Below, in pieces: positions 23,826-30,900 of a stretch of 38,521 nucleotides of DNA. Each line of letters begins with the position of its first letter. Position 1 is the stretch's first letter. The DNA comes from Sedimentisphaerales bacterium (GTDB lineage Bacteria; Planctomycetota; Phycisphaerae; Sedimentisphaerales; Anaerobacaceae): contig JANQFY010000026.1 in NCBI GenBank assembly GCA_028277585.1, positions 1-38,521 on the forward strand. The letters are read 5' to 3'. Both the position numbers and the translations under genes were made by a program. The notes beneath the pieces were generated by a model, which worked only from the letters and a program-made list of their open reading frames with translations, had not been told where the DNA came from and did not search any database.

Positions 23826-25158
23826 TTCCTGTTCCCCCAGAAAACGGCGTTCCAATTCCAAAGGCGCTGTATTCGAATGTGTGTGTCGGAACGTCCTTGA
23901 ATATGCGCCAGCAATCGATCAGCAGCGGCGCCGGTCCGGCCTGTTTGGCCAGTTTGTCGAGATCCAGATCGCTGTAGACGGGCCAACTGGTGAGCACGAC
24001 CACAACGGATGCCCCGCGAACGGCATCGTAGGGATCAAGGCAATACGTCCCCCGTCCCTGGAGTGCTTCGCCGGCGCTGGCCGTCGCTTTGGGATCGTGC
24101 ATACGCACGACATAACCGGCGTCGAGAAGGGTCTGAGCCAACATCACCGGTTGAGATTCTTCCACAATATGCGTCCCCGGCTTGTAAGAAAGCCCCAGCA
24201 GGGCGACGGTCGATCCCGAAGGTGCATGCTCGCCAATCATCGCGAAAAGTCGATTGACGATTTCCCCATTGACCTTCACGACACGCGGACTCAGATGAGC
24301 CTGTCCCCCGGCGTCTTCGGCGCAACGCTGAAACGCCAGGTTGTCACGCGGGAAGCAAGGCCCGCCGAACCCCATGCCGCCCTTCAGGTATCGGTGCCCC
24401 ACGCGGGTATCCGCTCCCAGAGCCGAGGTCACCACATCCACATCGGCCGTCGCGATGCTCTCGCACAGCGCCGCCAGTTCGTTGGCAAAGCTGATCTTCA
24501 TCGTCACGTAGCAGTTGAGACTGAGCTTGGTGATCTCTGCATTGGTCAGGTTCATCAACGCGTAGTGCGGGTTGTTGTCCACCGTGGAGGTGTATACCTG
24601 CTTGACCGCCTGGGCGGACCGGTCGTCGGAACTGCCTATGAGCAGCATGTCGGGATTGAGGAAATCGTGAAGAACCGATCCCAGGGCGATGAATTCCGGG
24701 TTGTACACCAACCCGAAATCCTGACCGCAGGCCTTGCCGGTCAACTGCTCCAATTGAGGTTTGAATATCTTCTCACAAGTCGTCGGCATGACGGTTGAGA
24801 TGATCACGACGATGTGGAAACCCTTCTTGGCTTTCAGAGCCGGAGCGATCTGGTCGATGACAGCGTCTATATAGGCATTCGAGAAACGTCCGTCCTCATT
24901 GCTCGGCGTCGGAACGTTGATCATGGTCATGTCGCTGTTCCGCACGGCATAGTCGTAGTCCAGCGTGAACTCCATGTCCTGACGACACCCATCCAGGAAC
25001 GCCGGCAAATCCGTCTCGTCGATGGGACAGTGCCCCTCGTTCAGCGCCTCAATGTGCCGCCTGTTGGAGTCCACACCGATGACCCGGTGCCCTTTGGTTG
25101 CGAAACATGCCGCCGAGCATAGCCCCAGCTTTCCCAAACCAATGAAAGAGATGTTCAT
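23707..25158 (-). CDS. Nucleotide-sugar 6-dehydrogenase (UDP-glucose/GDP-mannose dehydrogenase family)
   Basis: 483 residues; ATG follows AGGCAGGAG by 8 bases. Residues 1-190 form the NAD-binding domain (FIGLGKLGLCSAACFA, INVPTPSNEDGR, IISTVMPTTCEK, YNPEFIALG). The central dimer helix includes EITKLSLNCYVTMKISFANELA. The catalytic cysteine motif is GGMGFGGPCFPRDN with Cys268, and the C-terminal domain starts at ALLGLSYKPGT (about 319-330). The enzyme oxidises C6 of an NDP-sugar twice to an NDP-uronic acid in the cytoplasm. UDP-glucose, UDP-HexNAc or GDP-mannose cannot be told apart here. The conserved fold ends near residue 438; the last 45 residues extend over the next gene and look non-homologous, perhaps a lost stop. 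It opens the sugar part of the locus. Confidence 0.9.
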   Translation of the reverse strand: MNISFIGLGKLGLCSAACFATKGHRVIGVDSNRRHIEALNEGHCPIDETDLPAFLDGCRQDMEFTLDYDYAVRNSDMTMINVPTPSNEDGRFSNAYIDAVIDQIAPALKAKKGFHIVVIISTVMPTTCEKIFKPQLEQLTGKACGQDFGLVYNPEFIALGSVLHDFLNPDMLLIGSSDDRSAQAVKQVYTSTVDNNPHYALMNLTNAEITKLSLNCYVTMKISFANELAALCESIATADVDVVTSALGADTRVGHRYLKGGMGFGGPCFPRDNLAFQRCAEDAGGQAHLSPRVVKVNGEIVNRLFAMIGEHAPSGSTVALLGLSYKPGTHIVEESQPVMLAQTLLDAGYVVRMHDPKATASAGEALQGRGTYCLDPYDAVRGASVVVVLTSWPVYSDLDLDKLAKQAGPAPLLIDCWRIFKDVPTHTFEYSAFGIGTPFSGGTGNDTRSNILSQDYRRRAPVLECATVQHSALSEDHGKSRVL

Positions 25159-25213
25159 CCGCTATACTCCTGCCTAGTCAACCTGTAGATCATCCTGTCA
25201 ACTGTCATCTGGG

Positions 25214-25585
25214 TCATGAACGCACCACGGCGAGCGGGCGACGTGCTTTGCCCTTAGGCGTCTTCTTGCCGCCATAGGCGCCAACCGCTCTGCGCACCTG
25301 TCGCAACTGTTTCAACTCATCGTGCACGTCGACCTTCTCTGCTCTGAGTATCACCAGCAACTCATCATAGAGCCGCTCCCATTCGCTGCGCTGGGCGTCA
25401 TCAGACCCCGTCGCGCCATCTCGCATCATGGTCGCCACAATCGAATCGGTCTGAGTCGCCAGACGCTCGACCTGGCCGAAATTACCCTTGCGCGCCCAGG
25501 CAATCTGTTCGGTCAACAGACGACACAGTTCCGCCGAGACATTTGGCTTCTGCTCCTGAGGCACGTTGTTACCGTTACGTTCCAT
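25214..25585 (-). CDS. Small helical protein of unknown function
   Basis: 123 residues from ATG at 25583-25585; AGAGGG lies 5 bases upstream, which favours it over the in-frame GTG at 25591. The body is predicted helical (LCRLLTEQIAWARKGNFGQVERLATQTDSIV, then RLYDELLVILRAEKVDVHDELKQLRQVRRAV) and ends in a basic, glycine/lysine-rich tail (GGKKTPKGKARRPL). The arrangement of two long amphipathic helices with a query LTEQI...GNF..VE..A recalls FliT/FlgN-type flagellar chaperones, but similarity is too weak to name it. It follows the TPR gene by 9 bases and is the last gene before the sugar cluster. A flagellar or adaptor role is inference from position. Confidence 0.7.
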   Translation of the reverse strand: MERNGNNVPQEQKPNVSAELCRLLTEQIAWARKGNFGQVERLATQTDSIVATMMRDGATGSDDAQRSEWERLYDELLVILRAEKVDVHDELKQLRQVRRAVGAYGGKKTPKGKARRPLAVVRS

Positions 25586-25594
25586 GACCACCCT

Positions 25595-26212
25595 CTACCT
25601 GGCGCCCGCCAGACTGTGCTCAACCTCCTCGAGCAGGTTCACGGCGTCCTCATTGGTCGGTTCCAGCGCCAAGAGGTTCCGCAGCGTATCTCGCGCCTGT
25701 TCCGCACGCATGTCCTTAAGGTACAGCGCCGCCAACGCGAACATCACCGAAGTGTCCCCTGGGTGCATCTCCAGGTACACCTCCAGATAGTAGATGACCT
25801 TGGCGAAAGAACCCATCTCGCAGGAGACCTGGAACAGTCCGAGCAGCGCCGTGATGTTGTCGGTGTCGAGTTCGAGCGATTTCATATAGAGATCGAACGA
25901 TTCGGCGTATTGGCCCCGCTGCTGAGCCACCATCGCCATGCCGGCGTGGGCTTTCGCACAGTCCGCGTCCAGCCGACAGGCCACGCGAAAGGCGATCTCC
26001 GCATCTTCAAGCTTGCCGCACTGCAAGGCGGCCACTCCGAGACCTACATATGGATCGGGCTCATCGGGCCCCAACGACGCGGCCTTCTCATAACACCGAT
26101 GGGCCTGACTGTAGTTGCCCACCGAGGTGTAGCAATCGCCCAGCTCACGCAACACCTCGTAGTGCTGGGTTCTTTTGTGCTTCTCGACCTCGTTCGTCTC
26201 TATGATGTCCAT
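25595..26212 (-). CDS. Tetratricopeptide repeat protein
   Basis: 205 residues from ATG at 26210-26212. The frame is open for 70 more codons upstream, but those lie inside the GT2 gene and have an Arg-rich out-of-frame composition, so I excluded them. About five TPR units are visible: ELGDCYTSVGNYSQAHRCYEKA, GLGVAALQCGKLEDAEIAF, GMAMVAQQRGQYAESFDLYMKS, LFQVSCEMGSFAKVIYYLE and ALAALYLKDMRAEQARDTL. There is no signal peptide or membrane segment, so it is probably a cytoplasmic scaffold. Set after two glycosyltransferases that also carry TPRs, it may help present flagellar proteins for modification (inference). Confidence 0.85.
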   Translation of the reverse strand: MDIIETNEVEKHKRTQHYEVLRELGDCYTSVGNYSQAHRCYEKAASLGPDEPDPYVGLGVAALQCGKLEDAEIAFRVACRLDADCAKAHAGMAMVAQQRGQYAESFDLYMKSLELDTDNITALLGLFQVSCEMGSFAKVIYYLEVYLEMHPGDTSVMFALAALYLKDMRAEQARDTLRNLLALEPTNEDAVNLLEEVEHSLAGAR

Positions 26213-26249
26213 ATTGGTTCCAGTCCTATAGTTTCCCAAACACCCGCAA

Positions 26250-27914
26250 TTATGTTGTTTCCTGGCTCCGCGCGTCCTGGACCGGCGTCTCGGCCTGACC
26301 GCCCAGCCAGCGCTCGGCCTGCCCCAGGAGGCGGATCGCGCCGGCGCAGTCGTTCTGTTTCCGCCGCACCTTGGCTTCCAGCAACAGCGTGTCCACCGTC
26401 GGTCGAGCGTGATTGACCTCACGACTGAGTCGGTTGGCGCTGAAGTGGTTCCCCGCTTCGAAGTGAGCCCGCGCCGCCAGTGACTTCATCCAGAGTTCAT
26501 TGTGATAGTGAGCGGCCATGTACTCGAACAAGCGAGCCGCCGCGGCCCAGTTGCCCTCCGCCTCGGCCAAGTAGGCTTGTCGCATCAATTCATCGAACTG
26601 GAAGGGAAGCTCCTCGGGCTCGGGCCGGCGCACCCGAGTACCGCACGCCGTCAACGATGCTTCCACCGACAGATGAGGATGGGCGTGTCGGGCCCGCTGC
26701 AGATCCGCCCGTCTCAGCACGGCGGCCCAGGTCTGGGGATCGGTCCCCGCAAGCAGGAAGCCTTCATTCTCGGGACAATTGTGGATCAGGGCGTACAAGG
26801 AGTCTTCCACCCACATGTCCTCGATGGACAAGGTCTGCGGAACAATCGCCACGTATCGACCTTCGGCTCGGCTCAACGCCACGTCTATCCGTTCCTCGCG
26901 CGAACTCAGCGGCTCCACGGGCACCAACTCGACATTCGGCATCTCGATGTCCATCCGCGCGATATCCGCCGGTGGCAACGGAACGTAGAGCCGATAGGGA
27001 TAGAACGTGTGGCGCCAGATACGCCCAAACACCTCGGCGATCTCCCGCTCCAGCCGGTCGATTACGAGAATGATCGACAGCTCGTCGATCTTGGACCAAG
27101 GCTTGGGCGGATGGGTCGTGCGAATGGCCAGGACATTGCGAAGGTAGTTCTTGCGGTCCTTGCGCTGCACCACGGAAATGCGATCTGAGTCGGTCACCGG
27201 ACTGTAGAATTCCCCCGTGATCGTCGGCACATGGTGGAAATCGCCGAAGAAGGCAAGACGGCGTGTCATGTCCCAGTCGATCAGGACATTGAGTTCTTCA
27301 TTATATAAGCCGGTCTTCTCGAGCAGATCGCGTCGATGCATGAGCGAGACGTGGAGAACGTGATTGAAATACAGCATGAGAAAGCGGTCGAAGTCCCGAC
27401 TGATCTCCACATGCTTGCTCAGGACCTCACGCTGACCGTCGGGAAGCACGTTGCAGTAGGCCTTGTAGAGATCCGAATAGGCCACCTGACAATCCGTCTG
27501 CTCCTCCAGTGCATCGACGAGAACCTTGACATGGTAAGGATAGTGTATGTCGTCGTCATCCAGATAGGCGACGTACTTGCCGCGGGCGCGTCCCAACGCC
27601 TCGTTGAGGGAGTAAGGCTTGCCTCGGTTTTCCTTGCGATCGATCAAGATCACGCGCGGATCGTTGAACGACCCAACGATGTCGCTGACATCCTCACCGC
27701 CGTCGTTGATGACGAAGATCTCGATGTTCCGGTAAGTCTGCTGCACGGCACTGGCCAACGCTTGCGGCAGCGAACGCCGGCGGTTGAAGGTGGGCAGCAG
27801 AATGCTCACCAACGGTCCGCTTCGGTCTCTGTCCTCCGAAACGAAGAGACCGCTGTCGCCCTCGGCCAATTGTTCAACCATTTGGTGAGATTTCGATATC
27901 ACAAGCGGGGTCAC
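26250..27914 (-). CDS. Family 2 glycosyltransferase with C-terminal helical repeats
   Basis: 554 residues from GTG at 27912-27914, two bases after the upstream stop; no Shine-Dalgarno, so re-initiation is likely, and Met12 is an alternative. Residues 34-260 are a GT-A/GT2 domain: VSILLPTFNRRRSLPQAL, FVINDGGEDVSDIV and the metal-binding YLDDDDIHYP (Asp119-122). A middle region (about 290-420) resembles a second, degenerate GT2-like part (LSIILVIDRLEREIAEVF, VALSRAEGRYVAIVPQTL). The last 110 residues contain TPR-like helices (AYLAEAEGNWAAAARLFEYMAAHYHNELWM). It would transfer a sugar from an NDP donor to a protein or glycan acceptor. The TPR tail and place after flgL suggest a flagellar protein target. 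Confidence 0.88.
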   Translation of the reverse strand: MTPLVISKSHQMVEQLAEGDSGLFVSEDRDRSGPLVSILLPTFNRRRSLPQALASAVQQTYRNIEIFVINDGGEDVSDIVGSFNDPRVILIDRKENRGKPYSLNEALGRARGKYVAYLDDDDIHYPYHVKVLVDALEEQTDCQVAYSDLYKAYCNVLPDGQREVLSKHVEISRDFDRFLMLYFNHVLHVSLMHRRDLLEKTGLYNEELNVLIDWDMTRRLAFFGDFHHVPTITGEFYSPVTDSDRISVVQRKDRKNYLRNVLAIRTTHPPKPWSKIDELSIILVIDRLEREIAEVFGRIWRHTFYPYRLYVPLPPADIARMDIEMPNVELVPVEPLSSREERIDVALSRAEGRYVAIVPQTLSIEDMWVEDSLYALIHNCPENEGFLLAGTDPQTWAAVLRRADLQRARHAHPHLSVEASLTACGTRVRRPEPEELPFQFDELMRQAYLAEAEGNWAAAARLFEYMAAHYHNELWMKSLAARAHFEAGNHFSANRLSREVNHARPTVDTLLLEAKVRRKQNDCAGAIRLLGQAERWLGGQAETPVQDARSQETT

Positions 27915-27916
27915 CG

Positions 27917-29440
27917 TTACGGGTTAATCACGTTCAGAGGTGCTGTGAGAGGCGATTGGCCGGTCGCGGAAGGGGTTCCAGCCAGGGGCGCCGCGATGTC
28001 GACGCCGCCGAAACCGCCGGCCGCCGCAGGCTGCTGCTGATCGATCTCCGTCTCCAGTTGGACCAGGATGCCGTTGACTCGTTCCAGTTGCTCCCTGCTC
28101 GGATAGCGCTGCTCGACGAAGCGTCGGTACGAGGCCGGTTCATACTCCCGACCACAGACACATTCGCAGAACTCCTCGGCAATGTTGAATAGATACTCGG
28201 GCGGGAAGAGTTGTTCGGCCCCGGGGAAGTTGTGCAGAACGGGCTTGAGGCCGGAAGCCATGCCGGCCATGACCGCTTCCACCTGACCTTCATTGATCCC
28301 GCAGGAAACCACGAAGTGCTTGTCGCTGAGCCACGTGTCCAGGTCGCTCGGATAGGGCTCGAAGGAAACAACACCCGTTAATCCCAGCGTCTGGACCATA
28401 TGACATACGTATTGCTCCAGGACAGGACTCTCGAATCGGCCGGCGAACGAGAGCCGATAATCATTATCGAGATAGTGCAGCTTCTGCATACATTGCAGAA
28501 GAAACGCAGGATTCGCTTCCATGGTCAGGCATCCCATGCAAGCCAGGTGCTTGCCCCGCGGTCGCGTCCGGAAGATGCGTCCCTCCAGATTGACCCCGTG
28601 AGGAACCACGACCAGCCGCGTTCGATTCCGGATGTCCGGCACATGCGTCAGCAGCGCTTCCTCGACCGCCGAGCTGCCGATTTCGATCAGGATATCGACT
28701 CGTTCCCAGCGAACCGCCTTGATCCAGTCGCCCTTGATGTCCGACCGCCGCAGACTGACGATCGTCTTGCCCGATCGTTCCATTTTCGAGGCGGCTGCCA
28801 ACATATCCCCCCCGCCATCGAACCAGGCGATGTCGGCCCAGTCGATCAGGCCCTCGAAATCATCAGAATTGTGGTTCTCATAGAATTCGGTCTGAAACCG
28901 CTGCTCGACAAACGAGCAGGCGTCCGCCAGGATCCCGTCATCACCGGTGCCGGTTCTGAAGAAGGCCACCTTCGGGCGCCGACTCCGGATGATCTCCAGG
29001 ATGGGCATGAGCACTTCCTGTTCGGGCCAGAGTTGGAGGGAACGGAGCAGAACCTCGACGGCCTCACCCTTCTTATCCTGGTCGAGCAGCATCGTGGCGG
29101 TGCGGTTCAGCACCTCGATGTTCAAAATACCAACCCGCTCCAGGGCATCGAAGAGCGCAGCGGCTTCGCTGGCCCGATTGGAGGCCAAATACGCCTCAAC
29201 GAGGTTCCAGACAACCTCCGTGCTGTCTGCTCGAAGGGCATGGGCCTTCTTCAGGTATTCGACCGCATCATTGGAACGGCCCAGACAATGCAGGATGGCC
29301 CCGATATCGTTGAGGGCTTGCACATCTTGCGGCGCCCCCCGCAGATACTCGCGCATGCAGTTCAGCGCCGCCTCATGCTTCCCAGCTTCAGCGAGCTCCA
29401 CTCCCCGCTGGTAGGCGTTCATACCTGTCTGTGCCGTCAT
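27917..29440 (-). CDS. TPR-containing GT-B glycosyltransferase
   Basis: 507 residues, ATG with AAGGGAG upstream. Residues 8-150 carry about four TPRs (GVELAEAGKHEAALNCMREYL, DIGAILHCLGRSNDAVEYLKKA, LVEAYLASNRASEAAALFDAL). Residues 165-470 form a GT-B-like domain: VAFFRTGTGDDGILADACSFV, IAWFDGGGDMLAAASKM, VVVPHGVNLEGRIF, YRLSFAGRFESPVLEQYV and the donor-side block FVVSCGINEGQVEAVMAGMASGLKPVLHNFPGAEQLFP with a Glu-containing EX7E-like stretch. The C-terminal 30 residues are low-complexity (QQPAAAGGFGGV). TPR plus GT-B recalls O-GlcNAc-transferase-like and flagellin glycosyltransferases. The gene has its own sigma-54-type promoter and follows flgL, so flagellin or hook-associated protein glycosylation is the best guess. 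Confidence 0.85.
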   Translation of the reverse strand: MTAQTGMNAYQRGVELAEAGKHEAALNCMREYLRGAPQDVQALNDIGAILHCLGRSNDAVEYLKKAHALRADSTEVVWNLVEAYLASNRASEAAALFDALERVGILNIEVLNRTATMLLDQDKKGEAVEVLLRSLQLWPEQEVLMPILEIIRSRRPKVAFFRTGTGDDGILADACSFVEQRFQTEFYENHNSDDFEGLIDWADIAWFDGGGDMLAAASKMERSGKTIVSLRRSDIKGDWIKAVRWERVDILIEIGSSAVEEALLTHVPDIRNRTRLVVVPHGVNLEGRIFRTRPRGKHLACMGCLTMEANPAFLLQCMQKLHYLDNDYRLSFAGRFESPVLEQYVCHMVQTLGLTGVVSFEPYPSDLDTWLSDKHFVVSCGINEGQVEAVMAGMASGLKPVLHNFPGAEQLFPPEYLFNIAEEFCECVCGREYEPASYRRFVEQRYPSREQLERVNGILVQLETEIDQQQPAAAGGFGGVDIAAPLAGTPSATGQSPLTAPLNVINP

Positions 29441-29496
29441 TCGATTGGCTCCCTTCTGACAAACCGGATTCGTATATTCACCATGCTCCGGGTAAC

Positions 29497-29512
29497 TGCA
29501 AATTGCATGCCG
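29497..29512 (-). promoter_or_regulatory. Sigma-54-type promoter (-24/-12) upstream of the TPR glycosyltransferase
   Basis: On the minus strand the element reads CGGCATGCAATTTGCA. The invariant GG (-24) and GC (-12) are separated by exactly 10 bases, and it agrees with the TGGCACGN4TTGCA consensus at most fixed positions (CGGCATG and TTTGCA). It lies about 57 bases before the ATG at 29440, giving a leader of roughly 45 bases. Sigma-54 drives mid- or late flagellar genes in many bacteria. No enhancer-binding regulator gene is in the window. Confidence 0.55.
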
Positions 29513-29544
29513 AGGAGGGAAAGTGGGGGTAAGACCCCTCGAAA

Positions 29545-29561
29545 GACCGCTCTGGTCGGTC
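29545..29561 (-). terminator. Weak hairpin followed by TTTC, possible terminator
   Basis: On the minus strand GACCG-accagag-CGGTC is followed by TTTC. With the neighbouring GGGGT-ctt-ACCCC hairpin at 29526-29538 it sits between the flgL stop and the sigma-54-type element. The stem is only 5 bp and the T-run is short, so this is a low-confidence call. Confidence 0.25.
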
Positions 29562-29576
29562 CGAATGGATAGAAAT

Positions 29577-29612
29577 CAGACACCCGCGTCTGCAAAACAA
29601 CCACGGTGTCTG
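29577..29612 (-). terminator. Inverted repeat after flgL, possible terminator or attenuator
   Basis: A perfect 8-bp inverted repeat, CAGACACC and GGTGTCTG, encloses a 20-base loop and starts 25 bases after the flgL stop. The transcript continues ATTTCTAT, a weak U-rich stretch. Its position at the end of the flagellar operon and in front of a separate promoter supports at least partial termination. Confidence 0.4.
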
Positions 29613-29637
29613 CGGCCCGCCCTAGGGAAGGATGCGA

Positions 29638-30822
29638 TTAGATGAAGTCCAATAACGATGTGCTCATCAGCTTGCCGGCGACCTGAAGCGACATTTGATA
29701 GAGCACTTCACGACGCGACAGGTCGATGGCAATCTGGGCAATATCGGCCTCCTGCAGCCCCGTCGTCTCGTCCTTGGTGTCGAATTCCATGCTCTCCAGA
29801 CTATCGCTCAGAGTGCTCAGAAACCCAACTTTGGCGCCGACGGCGACGTCGACCTGCATGAGCTGGTCACGTACCTCCTCGACGGACGCAACGGACGCAT
29901 CGATGTACCCCAGCAGTTCCTGGGTGGGGATGTTCCGTTCATTGAGCAGCAAATCGCGGAGGCCGATCAGCATCTCGAACGCATCGTAGGTCCCCGGAAC
30001 GCGGACCAGCTCCACGCCAGTGCTGTTTATCCCCGTGGTATCGACGTACAAAACGCGCCCGGTGCGTGAGTCGGTCACCGCCTGATTCGCGTCTCCGCCG
30101 GCCGGCACGGTCACGAATGTCGCCCCGTCGTCAATGGAGACCCGGTAATTGGACCCGTCGTGCTCGACGGTCAGCCAGACGTCGCCTTGCACGTTGGAGG
30201 TGCCCGTCCCATTGGCGGCGCCGCTGGAGCCTAGAAAGAGCGGGTCCCCTCGTTCGTCGCTACGGAAGATATCGTCCCCGACGTGATTGGCCTGAACGGT
30301 CACCGCAGCGGCGACATCGACCACACGGGCCTCGTTGCTGCCCTGGTAGGTCACACTGCTGATCCGTCCGCCTTCGTGTTCGACCGCATAAGAGCGCACA
30401 TCAGTCTTATTGCCCGAGAAGAGGTACTGATTGGCGTGTTTCGTATTGGCCAGCGAGACGAGTTGTTCCAGCGTACTGTCGATACTCTCGGCCATTCTCG
30501 CCTGCCCTTCGGCGTCCTGAACACCGGAGACGATCTGGGTCAGCAGCGTTCGCGTGTCGGAAAGCTCGGACGCCATGTTCTCGATAATCGTCGAAGCGAT
30601 CTCCAGAGTCCCGATCAGATTCTCAGCATTCTCCTGGTAACCCTGAAGCGATCGCTCCTGCGTGTTGAGCCCCAGAATCCGATACGCATCCGACGGCGCA
30701 TCCGACGCTCGGTTAACCCGATTCCCGCTGGCGGATTGCTCCTGCAACTGAACGATGGCCTTGGAATGCAAGGACAGCGAGTAACTGACATTCTGATATA
30801 TGCTATTGATTGAGCCACTCAT
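29638..30822 (-). CDS. flgL: Flagellar hook-filament junction protein FlgL (HAP3)
   Basis: 394 residues, ATG with GGGAG 7 bases upstream. The N-terminal flagellin-like helix is present (SIYQNVSYSLSLHSKAIVQLQEQSASGNRVNRASDAPSDAYR), as is the C-terminal helix (STLSDSLESMEFDTKDETTGLQEADIAQIAIDLSRREVLYQMSL... ending MSTSLLDFI), the pair that forms the D0/D1 coiled coil. The middle (about 130-280) is a beta-rich variable domain with NGTGTSNVQGDVWLTV and NYRVSIDDGATFVTV. FlgL assembles above FlgK and anchors the flagellin filament outside the cell. It is exported by the flagellar type III system, so no signal peptide is expected. It could be read as a short flagellin, but the place after flgK supports FlgL. 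Confidence 0.93.
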   Translation of the reverse strand: MSGSINSIYQNVSYSLSLHSKAIVQLQEQSASGNRVNRASDAPSDAYRILGLNTQERSLQGYQENAENLIGTLEIASTIIENMASELSDTRTLLTQIVSGVQDAEGQARMAESIDSTLEQLVSLANTKHANQYLFSGNKTDVRSYAVEHEGGRISSVTYQGSNEARVVDVAAAVTVQANHVGDDIFRSDERGDPLFLGSSGAANGTGTSNVQGDVWLTVEHDGSNYRVSIDDGATFVTVPAGGDANQAVTDSRTGRVLYVDTTGINSTGVELVRVPGTYDAFEMLIGLRDLLLNERNIPTQELLGYIDASVASVEEVRDQLMQVDVAVGAKVGFLSTLSDSLESMEFDTKDETTGLQEADIAQIAIDLSRREVLYQMSLQVAGKLMSTSLLDFI

Positions 30823-30860
30823 TGAGAGTCTCCCATGTTCTTCAGCGGAAGTACCACACG

Positions 30861-30894
30861 CGCTGGCTCAACTCGGATCGTTGGAGCCAAAGCG
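30861..30894 (-). other. Imperfect hairpin between flgK and flgL
   Basis: CGC-TGGCTC-AAC pairs with GTT-(g)-GAGCCA-(aa)-GCG across a 7-base loop, just after the flgK stop at 30901 in the 78-base gap. No T-run follows, so it may be an mRNA stability or processing element rather than a terminator. Confidence 0.3.
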
Positions 30895-30900
30895 CATCCA

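Noticed and set aside
25196..25201. TTGACA (-35-like) upstream of the nucleotide-sugar dehydrogenase
   Set aside because: No reasonable -10 box lies 16-18 bases downstream, so I do not call a promoter.
26213..26422. 70-codon N-terminal extension of the TPR gene
   Set aside because: It overlaps the GT2 gene, is Arg/Trp/Cys-rich and has no TPR pattern; the ATG at 26212 fits better.
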